Shown: one piece after another, positions 43,306 to 52,005 of the stretch
Layout of the letters: each line of letters begins with the position of its first letter
How positions within the stretch are numbered: the stretch's first letter is position 1
Assembly: GCA_024280215.1 (NCBI GenBank)
Contig: JAJRQO010000036.1
Location: forward strand, 62,001-126,000
Source: Candidatus Zixiibacteriota bacterium
Lineage (GTDB): Bacteria; Zixibacteria; MSB-5A5; GN15; FEB-12
Length of the DNA stretch: 64,000 nt
Direction of reading: 5' to 3'
Made by a program: the position numbers and the translations under genes
The notes under the pieces: generated by a model
What the model saw: only the letters and a program-made list of their open reading frames with translations
Told to the model about the DNA's origin: nothing
Databases searched by the model: none

Positions 43306-45702
43306 TTATAATCTCGGTCGGTTATCAACTGGTTTGGAAAGTTTTCTTTTCAGATACGGCGATTTCACCATAGCAATTTGCAATACTTCTTTGACTCGTT
43401 TGACATAATGCAAAGTAAGTCCTTCAAGTAATTCAGATGGAAGTTCTTTGACATCTTTTTTATTTTTATAAGGTAGAATAATTTCTGTAATACCATTTCG
43501 CTTAGCAGCTAACAGTTTTTCATTCAACCCGCCAATAGGTAAAACATCACCAGTCAGAGTAATCTCACCAGTCATAGCAACATCGGTACGAATCGGTATT
43601 GATACAAGCGACGAAAGGAGTGCAGTAATAAGTGTCACACCAGCCGATGGGCCATCTTTTGGAACGGCACCCTCAGGGATATGTACATGCAGTTCTAAAT
43701 TATCGTAAAAATCTTTTGAGAGTCCAAACAGTTCACGATTTTTACGAATAAAAGAAAGAGCTGCCACAGCAGACTCCTGCATAACATCACCAAGCTGACC
43801 AGTCAATGTCAATTTTGATTTACCATAGAGAGGAACAACCTCAACAGGTAAAGTCTCGCCCCCAACAACAGTCCACGCCAAACCAACAGCATAGCCGATA
43901 GTTGGTGTCAGTTTTATATTTGAATCAACATACTTAGCAGCACCCAATGCTTTGGTTATTTTACTTTTTGTAATTGTAACTTTTTTTGTCTTTTTACCTG
44001 ATGCAACTTCAACGACAATCTTCCGTAACACACCACCAATTTGACGTTCTAATTCACGAACCCCAGACTCACGAGTATAGCTTCTGATAATATCAAGCAG
44101 AGCATCATCATCAAATGTGATTGCAATTTTTGTCAGCCCAAGCTCTTTGAGAAGTTTTGGTAATAAGAAATTTTTTGCTATTGCAAGTTTTTCAAAATCA
44201 AGATAGCCTGATAAAGTTATTATTTCCATTCTATCCCTAAGTGGTGCAGGAATAGATGAAATCGAGTTTGCGGTAGTGATAAACAATGTATCCGACAAAT
44301 CATATTCAACTTCCAAATAGTTATCAGCAAAGGTTGAATTCTGTTCTGGGTCTAATACTTCAAGAAGTGCCGAAGCAGGATCACCACGAAAATCTTTACC
44401 TATTTTATCAATTTCGTCCAAGAGAAAAACAGGATTTGATGAGCCAGCTTTTTTTAACGACTGAATAATACGACCTGGTAATGCACCAATATATGTCCGA
44501 CGGTGTCCTCGGATTTCAGATTCATCATGTACACCACCGAGTGACATACGAACAAATTTTCGATTCATAGCATTGGCGATAGAACGACCAACAGATGTTT
44601 TCCCCACACCAGGAGGACCTACCAAACAAAGGATAGGACCTTTGACTTTTCCTGCTAAACGAATTATAGCAAGATGTTCAATAATACGACTCTTTGGTTT
44701 TTCAAGTCCAAAATGATCCGCATCCAAAATTGCTTTAACATCTTTGAAGTCCAATCTATCTTTGGTTGGTTTATTCCATGGAATACTTAATAACCAATCA
44801 AGATAGGAACGCACCACACCTGCCTCAGCAGAGTAAGGATGCATCTTCGAGAGTTTTTTAATCTCTTCTTCAGCTTTGTTTTTCACTTCAACAGGATAAT
44901 CATAGCTCTCAATTTTGGCATACAAGTCATCTACTTCAGCAGTCGGTTCATCATGCTGTCCAAGTTCATCTTTAATAACTTTTAATTGTTGTTGTAGATA
45001 AAACTCCCGTTGTGATTGAGTCATCGACTCCCGAACAGTACCATCAATTTCTTGTTCAATTTTTAATATTTCAATCTCTTCATTTAAAATATCAGAGAGA
45101 ATGGCAAACTGAGATTTTATATCAAACTCTTCTAAAATAGTTTGTTTTGTATCAATCTTTTGTAAAATATGAGCAGCAATTGTATCTGACTTTTGTTGAT
45201 ATTCATTTATAGATGCAAGGGTAACCAAAACTTCATCAGGAACCCGACGATTCAAACGGATATACTCAGAAAATTGTTCAGAGACCGCCCGACATAACGC
45301 TTCGGTTTCTCTATCTTGAGATTCTTCATCAGCAACGACAATCTTTGTTTTGGCATAAAAATAATTATTTTTCCTCGTGATTTTTTCAACCTTTGCCCGC
45401 ATCAATCCCTCGACTAATACCTTGAAAGTACCATTTGGCATTTTCATGACTTGCAAAACTCTGGCAACAACACCAACCTCATATAAATCATCGGGGTTTG
45501 GTTTATCAACCGAGGCTTCTTTTTGAGAAAGAAGTAAAATTTGTTTATCGTCAGACATCGCTTCTTGTAAGGCATTAATTGTAAAATTACGACCTATTAA
45601 AAGCGGAAAAATCATATGTGGAAATACTACAACATCTCTAAGTGGGATAATTGGAAGAGCTGTTTTTAGATTAATCGTTTCATCATTATGCTTAATTTTC
45701 AT
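43306..45702 (-). CDS. lon: ATP-dependent protease La
   Basis: 798 residues from the ATG at 45702; a TTG three codons earlier, nearer to AGGA, is also possible. N-terminal substrate domain (LPIIPLRDVVVFPHMIFPLL), coiled-coil part, AAA+ module with GPPGVGKTSVGRSIANAM, VFLLDEIDKIGKDFRGDPAS and the sensor Arg region, then the serine-lysine protease domain with IPEGAVPKDGPSAGVTL (catalytic Ser) and GLNEKLLAAKRNGI (catalytic Lys). Degrades damaged and short-lived regulatory proteins in the cytoplasm. No HAIR/CIRCE-like operator was recognised upstream. Confidence 0.97.
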   Translation of the reverse strand: MKIKHNDETINLKTALPIIPLRDVVVFPHMIFPLLIGRNFTINALQEAMSDDKQILLLSQKEASVDKPNPDDLYEVGVVARVLQVMKMPNGTFKVLVEGLMRAKVEKITRKNNYFYAKTKIVVADEESQDRETEALCRAVSEQFSEYIRLNRRVPDEVLVTLASINEYQQKSDTIAAHILQKIDTKQTILEEFDIKSQFAILSDILNEEIEILKIEQEIDGTVRESMTQSQREFYLQQQLKVIKDELGQHDEPTAEVDDLYAKIESYDYPVEVKNKAEEEIKKLSKMHPYSAEAGVVRSYLDWLLSIPWNKPTKDRLDFKDVKAILDADHFGLEKPKSRIIEHLAIIRLAGKVKGPILCLVGPPGVGKTSVGRSIANAMNRKFVRMSLGGVHDESEIRGHRRTYIGALPGRIIQSLKKAGSSNPVFLLDEIDKIGKDFRGDPASALLEVLDPEQNSTFADNYLEVEYDLSDTLFITTANSISSIPAPLRDRMEIITLSGYLDFEKLAIAKNFLLPKLLKELGLTKIAITFDDDALLDIIRSYTRESGVRELERQIGGVLRKIVVEVASGKKTKKVTITKSKITKALGAAKYVDSNIKLTPTIGYAVGLAWTVVGGETLPVEVVPLYGKSKLTLTGQLGDVMQESAVAALSFIRKNRELFGLSKDFYDNLELHVHIPEGAVPKDGPSAGVTLITALLSSLVSIPIRTDVAMTGEITLTGDVLPIGGLNEKLLAAKRNGITEIILPYKNKKDVKELPSELLEGLTLHYVKRVKEVLQIAMVKSPYLKRKLSKPVDNRPRL

Positions 45703-45812
45703 ATTATTCAATAATTCCTATATTTTTTGCATACTACATAACATACCTCTTTTTTGCACTAAGGTAAATACTTTTTTGCATTTGTGATAGAAATGTGAAT
45801 TGAATTAATTTA

Positions 45813-46736
45813 TTAGATACTTACAAACGAAAGAATCGACCATAAGAGAATAACCAAAATAGCCAAAAGACTCACTTTCAAATACTTACGAGGGTTTTCC
45901 TGAATTGTATCGAGATTTGAATATTTACTGCTATTTTCATCAAACTGGTTGATTTCAAGTAATGTCGCCATCAATTCTGAAGTATCAGTAAAACGGTCTT
46001 GTCGTTTTTTGGCAAGTAATTTCCCCAAAAGCAAACGGTTAATTCTTTGCTCATATCCTTGCTCAGAACTTGAAAAATCAGGTTTATCGTTTAAAATAGC
46101 ATGAGTCAGTTGTTCCTCATTATCCCCTACAAATGGAAGTCGCCCAAACGACAACCGATAGGCAATTACACCGAGTGCGAAAAAATCGGACTGCTGACTC
46201 ATTGGCTCATTTTTCACTTGTTCGGGAGCAAGATAATGGCAGGCATCATACGGTGCCATAAATTCGGGAGAGTTTTGAAAATCATCAAATGGAGAAAGTC
46301 CTGCATCCAGCAAAACTATTTCACCAGAATCGGTAACTATAATATTAGATGGTTTCAAGTTACCATGTAAAAGGTTTTGAGTATGCAAGGCTGATAACCC
46401 GCAACTTATTTGTTTCAGTAAGTCTAATAGATTTTCTTTTTCAAAGGCAGACTTTGAAAATAGTTGCTTGAGTGTTACACCCTCAATATAGTCAGAGATA
46501 ATTATGATAGAGTCATTATATTCTTCGACAGAATAGACTGTACTCAAATTTGGATGTTCGATTCCTATGTAGCACTTTATTTTATGAACATCTCTTTTGA
46601 TGGAATCGGTCGGTTTTAACTGCTTTATAGATACAACTCGATTATGTTCTAAATCGTATGCTTTATAAATTACCGATGTTGTCGATTCACCGATTTTTTG
46701 TGTTGATTCGTATGAATTTATCTGTTTATAGTCCAT
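45813..46736 (-). CDS. Ser/Thr kinase-fold protein with C-terminal membrane anchor; probable pseudokinase
   Basis: 307 residues. A Hanks-type kinase fold covers about residues 9-270 and one membrane span lies at the end (SLLAILVILLWSILSFVS), so the domain faces the cytoplasm. Kept: Lys38 in VVSIKQL, Lys128 and Asn131 of the catalytic loop, Asp144 in LLDAGLS, and APE as LAPEQ. Altered: the catalytic Asp of HRD is Asn (LLHGNLKPSN), the glycine loop is GESTTS instead of GxGxxG, DFG is DAG, and the helix-C glutamate is not evident. The anchor is directly after the kinase without an outer sensor domain. It is probably a scaffold or ATP-binding regulator rather than an active kinase. Confidence 0.8.
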   Translation of the reverse strand: MDYKQINSYESTQKIGESTTSVIYKAYDLEHNRVVSIKQLKPTDSIKRDVHKIKCYIGIEHPNLSTVYSVEEYNDSIIIISDYIEGVTLKQLFSKSAFEKENLLDLLKQISCGLSALHTQNLLHGNLKPSNIIVTDSGEIVLLDAGLSPFDDFQNSPEFMAPYDACHYLAPEQVKNEPMSQQSDFFALGVIAYRLSFGRLPFVGDNEEQLTHAILNDKPDFSSSEQGYEQRINRLLLGKLLAKKRQDRFTDTSELMATLLEINQFDENSSKYSNLDTIQENPRKYLKVSLLAILVILLWSILSFVSI

Positions 46737-46796
46737 ATCTATTAATAACGGTCGTTTAGGGGTAAATCTTTAGGAGAGAATTTACATCGATTATTA

Positions 46797-47180
46797 CTAC
46801 TCTGCGACATCAAAGGCATTTTCATAATGTTCAAGCTGATCATCGACAAAAGTTACTACATCAAACCGCATATCTACATTTTGTAAATTGTTCACTAAAA
46901 TATATTGATTAGCAGCATGGGAGAGATTCCGAATTTTTCGTTTATCAACTCGTTCTGAGGGATGACCAAATCTTTTTGATGATGCCGATTTGACTTCGAC
47001 AAATACAATCTGATTATCTTTTTTGACAATAAGGTCAATTTCTTTGTGACCTGCTTGCCAATTTTTTTCAAGAATTTCAAAACCGTGTTCTACAAAATAT
47101 TTCCGAGCGAGTTCTTCAAATTGACGACCTCGTTCACGATTTGCTTTTGTGTATGAACTATTCTTTTTAGAGGAGGGCAT
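46797..47180 (-). CDS. yraN: YraN/UPF0102 family nuclease-like protein
   Basis: 127 residues, usual length. Pattern NRERGRQFEELARKYF, GFEILEKNW, HKEIDLIVKKDNQIVFVEVK, RKIRNLSHAANQYI: the restriction-endonuclease-like core E...D...ExK (EIDLI ... FVEVK) is intact. Function not settled; the family is linked to DNA processing. The start overlaps the end of rnhB by 14 bases, a common pairing of rnhB and yraN. Confidence 0.9.
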   Translation of the reverse strand: MPSSKKNSSYTKANRERGRQFEELARKYFVEHGFEILEKNWQAGHKEIDLIVKKDNQIVFVEVKSASSKRFGHPSERVDKRKIRNLSHAANQYILVNNLQNVDMRFDVVTFVDDQLEHYENAFDVAE

Positions 47181-47826
47181 ACTGATTTAAAACTTCAGCA
47201 ACTGGCTTAAAAGTTTTACGATGAATATCGGTTGGCCCAAATTCTTTCAACTCAGCAATATGTGCCGCCGTTGGATAGCCTTTATGTTTGGCAAAAGAAA
47301 ATGACGGATAGAGACTTTGATAGTGATCCATAATCCGATCACGGGTAACTTTGGCAACCACCGATGCTGCCGCCACTGACTGACAAAGAGCATCACCGCC
47401 GATTACCGCATATTGCGGTTGAGAAATTTTTGGTATCGGATAGTTCCCATCAACAATGACAAAGTCAGGTTTCTCTGATAAATCATGCACCGCTTTTCGC
47501 ATCGCCATAAGTGACGCTTGTAAAATATTTATTTTGTCGATATCTTCATTATCCAAAATACCAATGGCACAGACTAATCCGATTTGCGCTATCTCATCAA
47601 AGATACGGTCACGTTTTGCAGGGGATAATTTTTTAGAATCTGTCAAACCTTCGATTTTCACATCATGAGGTAAAATCACCGCAGCCGCAACAACAGGACC
47701 AGCCAATGGACCACGACCAACTTCGTCGACACCGCATACCGCTTTGTATCCTTGAGTGTGAAGAGAATTTTCTAAGTTTTCCATCATCGCTTGAAACTGT
47801 TCGTTGTTTTCTGGTTTCATTTTCAT
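47167..47826 (-). CDS. rnhB: Ribonuclease HII
   Basis: 219 residues. It removes RNA and single ribonucleotides from RNA-DNA hybrids. Signature GVDEVGRGPLAGPVVAAAVI carries the first acidic residues and the GRG substrate loop; LTDSKKLSPAKRD, FVIVDGNYPIP and VVAKVTRDRIM provide the rest of the DEDD site. The N-terminal 30 residues are an extra hydrophilic tail. Overlaps yraN by 14 bases. Confidence 0.95.
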   Translation of the reverse strand: MKMKPENNEQFQAMMENLENSLHTQGYKAVCGVDEVGRGPLAGPVVAAAVILPHDVKIEGLTDSKKLSPAKRDRIFDEIAQIGLVCAIGILDNEDIDKINILQASLMAMRKAVHDLSEKPDFVIVDGNYPIPKISQPQYAVIGGDALCQSVAAASVVAKVTRDRIMDHYQSLYPSFSFAKHKGYPTAAHIAELKEFGPTDIHRKTFKPVAEVLNQYALL

Positions 47827-47915
47827 CTACCTGTATAATATTTTCTTTTTGTCCTACAATCAACAAAATAATTTATATTATTGTTATCGGATAAAAACTG
47901 TTGTAATATTAGAAT

Positions 47916-48521
47916 ATGAAGAAAAAAATTAATAATGTTGAAAATAAACAGCAGAATGAGATGTTTGAGTTTAAAATAGTTGCGGGAACTCTCAAAAACC
48001 GAACTATTAAAGCACCCAATTTAGGCGTCACCCGTCCGCCTCTTACTCGTTTGCGGAAATCTATCTTTGATTTTTTAAAACCGCACCTTGAAGATGCCAA
48101 CTACTTAGACCTTTTCTCTGGTACAGGCTCGTATCTTTTTGAAGCGGTCTCACGAGGCGTTGACTCCGCCATGGGTGTCGAGCTTGAAAAACAATTGGTC
48201 GACTCAATAAAAAGACAGGCGGGAAAGTTTGGAGTTGCTGACCGACTGAACTGTATGCAAGAAGATGTGTTCAAAGCGATAGTTCGTCTTGAGAACCAAG
48301 CACAGAAATTTGACATTATTATGATAGCTCCTCCGCAATACCGTGGCATTATCGATAAGACTTTGCTGACTCTTCGGGAACATCCGATAGTGACTGACGA
48401 ACATCTGATACTTTGCCAGCATGATACCTCGGAAACCAAAGGTATCAATTTTAAAGGGTACGAAATTTTGCAACAACGCAAATACGGCAACACGACTTTT
48501 ACGGTAATGCAGTTAGGGTGA
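47916..48521 (+). CDS. rsmD: 16S rRNA guanine-N2 methyltransferase RsmD-like
   Basis: 201 residues; an internal ATG at 47961 could also be the start. RsmD methylates G966 of 16S rRNA in the 30S subunit. N-terminal core IVAGTLKNRTIKAP with TRPPLTRLRKSIFDFL, the SAM site YLDLFSGTGSYLFEAVSRG and VELEKQL. The motif that is usually DPPY/F reads APPQYRG here. The Asp-to-Ala change with the extra Gln is also the form I recall for some cyanobacterial relatives, so it may be a subfamily mark rather than damage. Divergent from rnhB. Confidence 0.85.
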   Translation: MKKKINNVENKQQNEMFEFKIVAGTLKNRTIKAPNLGVTRPPLTRLRKSIFDFLKPHLEDANYLDLFSGTGSYLFEAVSRGVDSAMGVELEKQLVDSIKRQAGKFGVADRLNCMQEDVFKAIVRLENQAQKFDIIMIAPPQYRGIIDKTLLTLREHPIVTDEHLILCQHDTSETKGINFKGYEILQQRKYGNTTFTVMQLG

Positions 48522-48569
48522 GAGGGTTTAGACATTTAATTGTTTCAGCTCAAAATAAATACTTTTTAA

Positions 48570-48995
48570 AGGAAAAAAAGTTATCTATTCGATAATTTAG
48601 AATTCAAGAGAAACGAACGTAAAATAGAAATATACGACAAACTCTATACAATCTTTAAATCTGAATTTGAATTATCTATTATTTGTAAAGTTAAAAATAA
48701 AAACATAGGGTATATTGCAAAGCATCAAAAACATTATTTGTATAGTGTAGATAATAATGATAATGTTGATGAAATATCATCATTATTGAATTCTATATCA
48801 ATATGGCATTACAGCAACTTTGTAATAATAGCAGGGAGTTTAGGTTTAACTAACTCACTTAAACAAATAGACTTTAGTCGTACTATACCTGAGATGCAGG
48901 AAGATATAGACACCTATATCTCTGGTTTTATGTTCCCTGTTGATGAAGAATTAGTATGTTATGGAGATAAAAAATTTCAGAATTTATTTAAATAA
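48570..48995 (+). pseudogene. Protein-like open frame lacking a standard start codon
   Basis: From the stop at 48567-48569 the frame is open to TAA at 48995 and reads as a normal protein (SYLFDNLEFKRNERKIEI, YTIFKSEFELSIICKVKNK, IGYIAKHQKHYLYSVD, ISSLLNSISIWHYSNFVII, IDFSRTIPEMQEDIDTYISG). The first usable start codon in frame is a TTG at 48738, which would drop a third of it. An AAAGGA lies at 48568-48573 right before the open part. Either a rare start codon is used or the 5' end is damaged. No family recognised. The next gene starts 10 bases later. Confidence 0.5.
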
Positions 48996-49004
48996 TAGGT
49001 AAAC

Positions 49005-49808
49005 ATGCCAATCAAACAAGCTATTCTAACATTTATAATCTGCATACTATCTTTCAATGCAACAAACTTCGCATCACAACAAACAGAACCCAACGACAAA
49101 GAAATTTCCGAAGTTTTCAATAAACACAACGTCCAAGGCACGTTGGTTCTTGCATCGCTTGATAACAAATCGACATACATACACAATCATGAACGAGCAA
49201 ACAAACGTCTCTCACCCGCATCAACATTTAAAATTCTAAATTCAATAATCGCTCTTGAAGAAGCTATCATCAAAGACCAATATGAAATTATAAAATGGGA
49301 TGGGAACAAACGGTTCTTTGATTCATGGAACAAGGACCACAATATGAAATCAGCTTTCAAGGTTTCATGTATTTGGTTTTATCAAGAGCTTGCTAAAAAA
49401 ATTGGTAAAGAAAACTATTTGAGATATTTCAATAAGTTCAACTATGGAAATAAACAAATAGGTGACGATATCACTACTTTTTGGCTTGGTAAAGAATTAA
49501 AGATAACACCTCTTGAGCAAATTGAATTCTTAAAAAAGATATATAAAAAGAAGTATGACATATCAAAAAAGTCATACCTAATTTTAGAAGATATCATGCT
49601 TGTTGACAGCACCGACAACTACAAACTCTACGCCAAGACAGGTTCCACTACTCAAAACGGAAAAGGTCATGGATGGTATGTTGGTTATGTCACTACAAAA
49701 GCTAACACATGGTTCTTTGCTACAAATTTACTGATAGATGGGTATGAAGATTTGAAAAAAAGAAAAGAAATTACCATCGCTGTGTTGAAGAAAAAGGGTT
49801 TGATATAA
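49005..49808 (+). CDS. Class D (OXA-type) beta-lactamase
   Basis: 267 residues with an N-terminal signal (AILTFIICILSFNATNFA). All class D motifs are in place: S73-T-F-K76 in PASTFKIL (acylating Ser and carbamylated Lys), S121-C-I in KVSCIWFYQ, Y147-G-N in NYGNKQIG, W160-L-G in TFWLGKELK, and K211-T-G-S in YAKTGSTT with WYVGYV after it. Class D enzymes hydrolyse penicillins and sometimes carbapenems in the periplasm; relatives without activity are the BlaR sensors, but this one has no membrane sensor part. No transposon, integron or regulator lies beside it, so it looks like a resident gene. Actual activity cannot be read from sequence. Confidence 0.92.
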   Translation: MPIKQAILTFIICILSFNATNFASQQTEPNDKEISEVFNKHNVQGTLVLASLDNKSTYIHNHERANKRLSPASTFKILNSIIALEEAIIKDQYEIIKWDGNKRFFDSWNKDHNMKSAFKVSCIWFYQELAKKIGKENYLRYFNKFNYGNKQIGDDITTFWLGKELKITPLEQIEFLKKIYKKKYDISKKSYLILEDIMLVDSTDNYKLYAKTGSTTQNGKGHGWYVGYVTTKANTWFFATNLLIDGYEDLKKRKEITIAVLKKKGLI

Positions 49809-49906
49809 ATAGATTTTTTTAGTCCCTGTTTTTTTGAACCATTCTACTAATACATTGTACAAAATTCATCACAAAGAGAAATAAGAAATCAAATTAGGAT
49901 ACAAAG

Positions 49907-50500
49907 ATGAAAAAAACAATTTTCGTACTCACAATTGCAATTCTTATATTTGCAACTCATTCAATCATTAACGCTGAAGAACATGAAACTGTGCTGAGTG
50001 CACCTGACAATTGGCAAAGCGAAATATTACCCTTCCCTTTAGGTTTCGCTCAAGATATTGATTTAGTCGGCTTTGAAGATTTACGGTTTGCACCAGGATG
50101 GTCCGACTCGACCAGTCAAGAATTTTGGGCGTACATGTTTGTCTGGCATGTTGAAAAAAATTCCGCAATGACTGAAGAGATACTTACAAAATATTTTAAT
50201 AGCTATTATGATGGACTTATGAATATAGACCACAACAATAAAATAGATTCTTTAAAAACAAATCAATTAGATAAAACGATATGCCTCTTTGTCAAAACAC
50301 CTGATGGATTTTCAGGAAAGATGCGAGTGTATGATCGTTTTTTCACTAAAGATTATTTGACTTTAAACATAAAAGTGAAAGAATCTATTTGCCCGAAAAC
50401 AGATAAACAAATTATCTGGTGTGATATTTCGCCAAAAAACTTTAGCCATGAGGTATGGGGCATATTTGATAATGTAAAACTGATTATAGAATGTGAATAA
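49907..50500 (+). CDS. Exported protein of unknown function
   Basis: 197 residues with a clear signal peptide (MKKTIFVLTIAILIFATHSIINA). The mature part is compact and aromatic: LSAPDNWQSEILPFPLGFAQ, LRFAPGWSDSTSQEFWAYMF, then KMRVYDRFFTKDYLTLNIKV. The APGW...EFWAY...W pattern reminds me of a family of hypothetical proteins found in Bacteroidetes and relatives; no function is known to me. It is followed by a terminator at 50598 and may be co-transcribed with the beta-lactamase 98 bases upstream. Confidence 0.6.
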   Translation: MKKTIFVLTIAILIFATHSIINAEEHETVLSAPDNWQSEILPFPLGFAQDIDLVGFEDLRFAPGWSDSTSQEFWAYMFVWHVEKNSAMTEEILTKYFNSYYDGLMNIDHNNKIDSLKTNQLDKTICLFVKTPDGFSGKMRVYDRFFTKDYLTLNIKVKESICPKTDKQIIWCDISPKNFSHEVWGIFDNVKLIIECE

Positions 50501-50549
50501 ACAGATAAACTGAATAAGCTTGTGACCATCGAAACGATATTTTACAATT

Positions 50550-50573
50550 CACCCTGAGCGGAGTTGAAGGGAC
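50550..50573. repeat. CCTTCGACTCC repeat (inverted)
   Basis: CACCCTGAGCGGAGTTGAAG then GGAC; reverse complement of the copies at 29597 and 39066 with one base change. Confidence 0.75.
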
Positions 50574-50597
50574 TTGTAAAATTATAATTCATACAAA

Positions 50598-50623
50598 AAA
50601 ACGCCTGCGTTAACAGGCGTTTT
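50598..50623 (+). terminator. Terminator after the 49907 gene
   Basis: AAAACGCCTG-CGTTAA-CAGGCGTTTT, perfect 10-bp stem, then TAATTTT. Confidence 0.85.
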
Positions 50624-50650
50624 AATTTTGCAAAATCAGAAAACATGTAT

Positions 50651-50672
50651 TGTCAGGAAAGGGTTCCCGACA
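50651..50672. repeat. Hairpin TGTCAGGAA...TTCCCGACA
   Basis: Imperfect 9-bp stem around AGGG, in the style of the other intergenic hairpins. Confidence 0.5.
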
Positions 50673-50681
50673 ACGCATTAG

Positions 50682-50701
50682 GGCAGACGAGGGCGTCTGC
50701 C
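50682..50701. repeat. REP copy, GGCAGACG family
   Basis: GGCAGACG-AGGG-CGTCTGCC, perfect 8-bp stem. Confidence 0.85.
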
Positions 50702-50712
50702 GCTCACATAAT

Positions 50713-50740
50713 AAAAAGTCAGGAGCACAGGGCTCCTGAC
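50713..50740 (-). terminator. Terminator of the ffh-rplS operon
   Basis: Minus strand GTCAGGAGC-CCTGT-GCTCCTGAC followed by TTTTT. It is also preceded on this strand by gtaggtc, tying it to the CCTAC-tagged hairpin style. Confidence 0.85.
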
Positions 50741-50764
50741 CTACAAGTTCTGATCAGAAATTTA

Positions 50765-51217
50765 CTATTCTGATTTTTTTGCTTTTGGTTTGGCTTTTGC
50801 TTTTGGTTCTGCTTTTGCCTTAGATGCTTTTTTTGCTTTAGCATCTGTTTTTTCTTTAGCAACTTTTGGTGTATCAATAATTTTTTCTTTGATACGAGCA
50901 GATTTACCGGTCAGGTCGCGGAGGTAATACAATTTCGCACGACGAACTTTACCAGAACGGATGAGCTCTACTTTTTCAATATTAGGTGAATGAGATGGGA
51001 ACACCCTTTCAACGCCAATACCGTTGGACATTTTTCGAACAGTAAAGGTTGCATTGGTTCCGCTTCCGCGACGTCCAATAACAGTTCCTTGGAAGACCTG
51101 TACTCTTTCTTTGTCACCTTCTTTGATTTTTACGTGGACACGAAGAGTGTCACCCGCGTTAAATGCAGGAATATCATCCCTTAAATAACTTTTTTCGATT
51201 TGGGCAATTCTTTTCAT
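50765..51217 (-). CDS. rplS: Large subunit ribosomal protein L19 with Lys/Ala-rich tail
   Basis: 150 residues; the L19 core occupies about 115 ([80 protein letters not shown]). The last 35 residues are only Lys, Ala, Pro, Glu and Ser ([20 protein letters not shown]), an added basic tail that may contact rRNA. Last gene of the ffh-rpsP-khpA-rimM-trmD-rplS run. Confidence 0.96.
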   Translation of the reverse strand: MKRIAQIEKSYLRDDIPAFNAGDTLRVHVKIKEGDKERVQVFQGTVIGRRGSGTNATFTVRKMSNGIGVERVFPSHSPNIEKVELIRSGKVRRAKLYYLRDLTGKSARIKEKIIDTPKVAKEKTDAKAKKASKAKAEPKAKAKPKAKKSE

Positions 51218-51237
51218 GAAATCACTCCTTTCAATCT

Positions 51238-51990
51238 CTATATTTTATTTCTTTTTTTTTCAACAAATTTAAATTCTTCTTCTGTCAAATCAGCATTTAT
51301 AAGAAGGTCAGGGCGATTGGTCAAACATTTTTTAATCGCTTCGTCTCTTCTAAACTTTTTAATTTTTTTATGGTCTCCGCTGAGCAGTTCTTTGGGAACT
51401 TCACAGTTTTTATATTCGGCAGGTCGGGTATAACATGGTGTCCCAACAATTTGATCCATGTAGGAATCTTCAAGTGCCGATTCAAAATTACCAAGCACTT
51501 TCGGAATCAAGCGTCCGACCGCTTCAATCATTACCATCGCTGCGGGTTCACCACCCGTTAAGATATAATCGCCGATAGAGAGTTCATCAATATCATACAA
51601 TTGCAATATCCGTTCATCAATACCAAGGTAGTGTCCGCAAATAATAGTAAGTCGTTCGCACAAAGAATATTCTATCGCAGTAGGTTGGCAAAATTGTTTG
51701 CCAGCCGCTGAGGTAAGAATAATCCTATTTTTTTTGTTTTTGACAGATTCAGATTTATGAGCATAGCCAAGTGATTTCAGACAGGCATCTAAAGGTTCTA
51801 CTTTGAGAACCATGCCACCACCACCACCGTAGGGGGTTTCATCAACCGTCTGATGTTTGTCAAAGGCAAAATCGCGGAGATTTATTATTTCAATTTCAAA
51901 GAGCTGTTTCTCAACCGCTTTCCCTATAAGTGATTGTTTTAGCGAGAGGCTAAAAAAATCAGGAAAGAGAGTGATAATTTCAAATTTCAT
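51238..51990 (-). CDS. trmD: tRNA (guanine-37-N1)-methyltransferase
   Basis: 250 residues, usual length. It methylates G37 next to the anticodon and prevents frameshifting. SPOUT fold with the trefoil-knot SAM site: [91 protein letters not shown]. Sits between rimM and rplS with gaps of 15 and 20 bases. Confidence 0.97.
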   Translation of the reverse strand: MKFEIITLFPDFFSLSLKQSLIGKAVEKQLFEIEIINLRDFAFDKHQTVDETPYGGGGGMVLKVEPLDACLKSLGYAHKSESVKNKKNRIILTSAAGKQFCQPTAIEYSLCERLTIICGHYLGIDERILQLYDIDELSIGDYILTGGEPAAMVMIEAVGRLIPKVLGNFESALEDSYMDQIVGTPCYTRPAEYKNCEVPKELLSGDHKKIKKFRRDEAIKKCLTNRPDLLINADLTEEEFKFVEKKRNKI

Positions 51991-52005
51991 TTTTCTATTT
52001 TGGTT

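Noticed and set aside
49005-50500. Beta-lactamase region as a recent resistance island
   Set aside because: No integrase, attC, IS or direct repeats frame it, and its AT content resembles the other exported-protein genes here.
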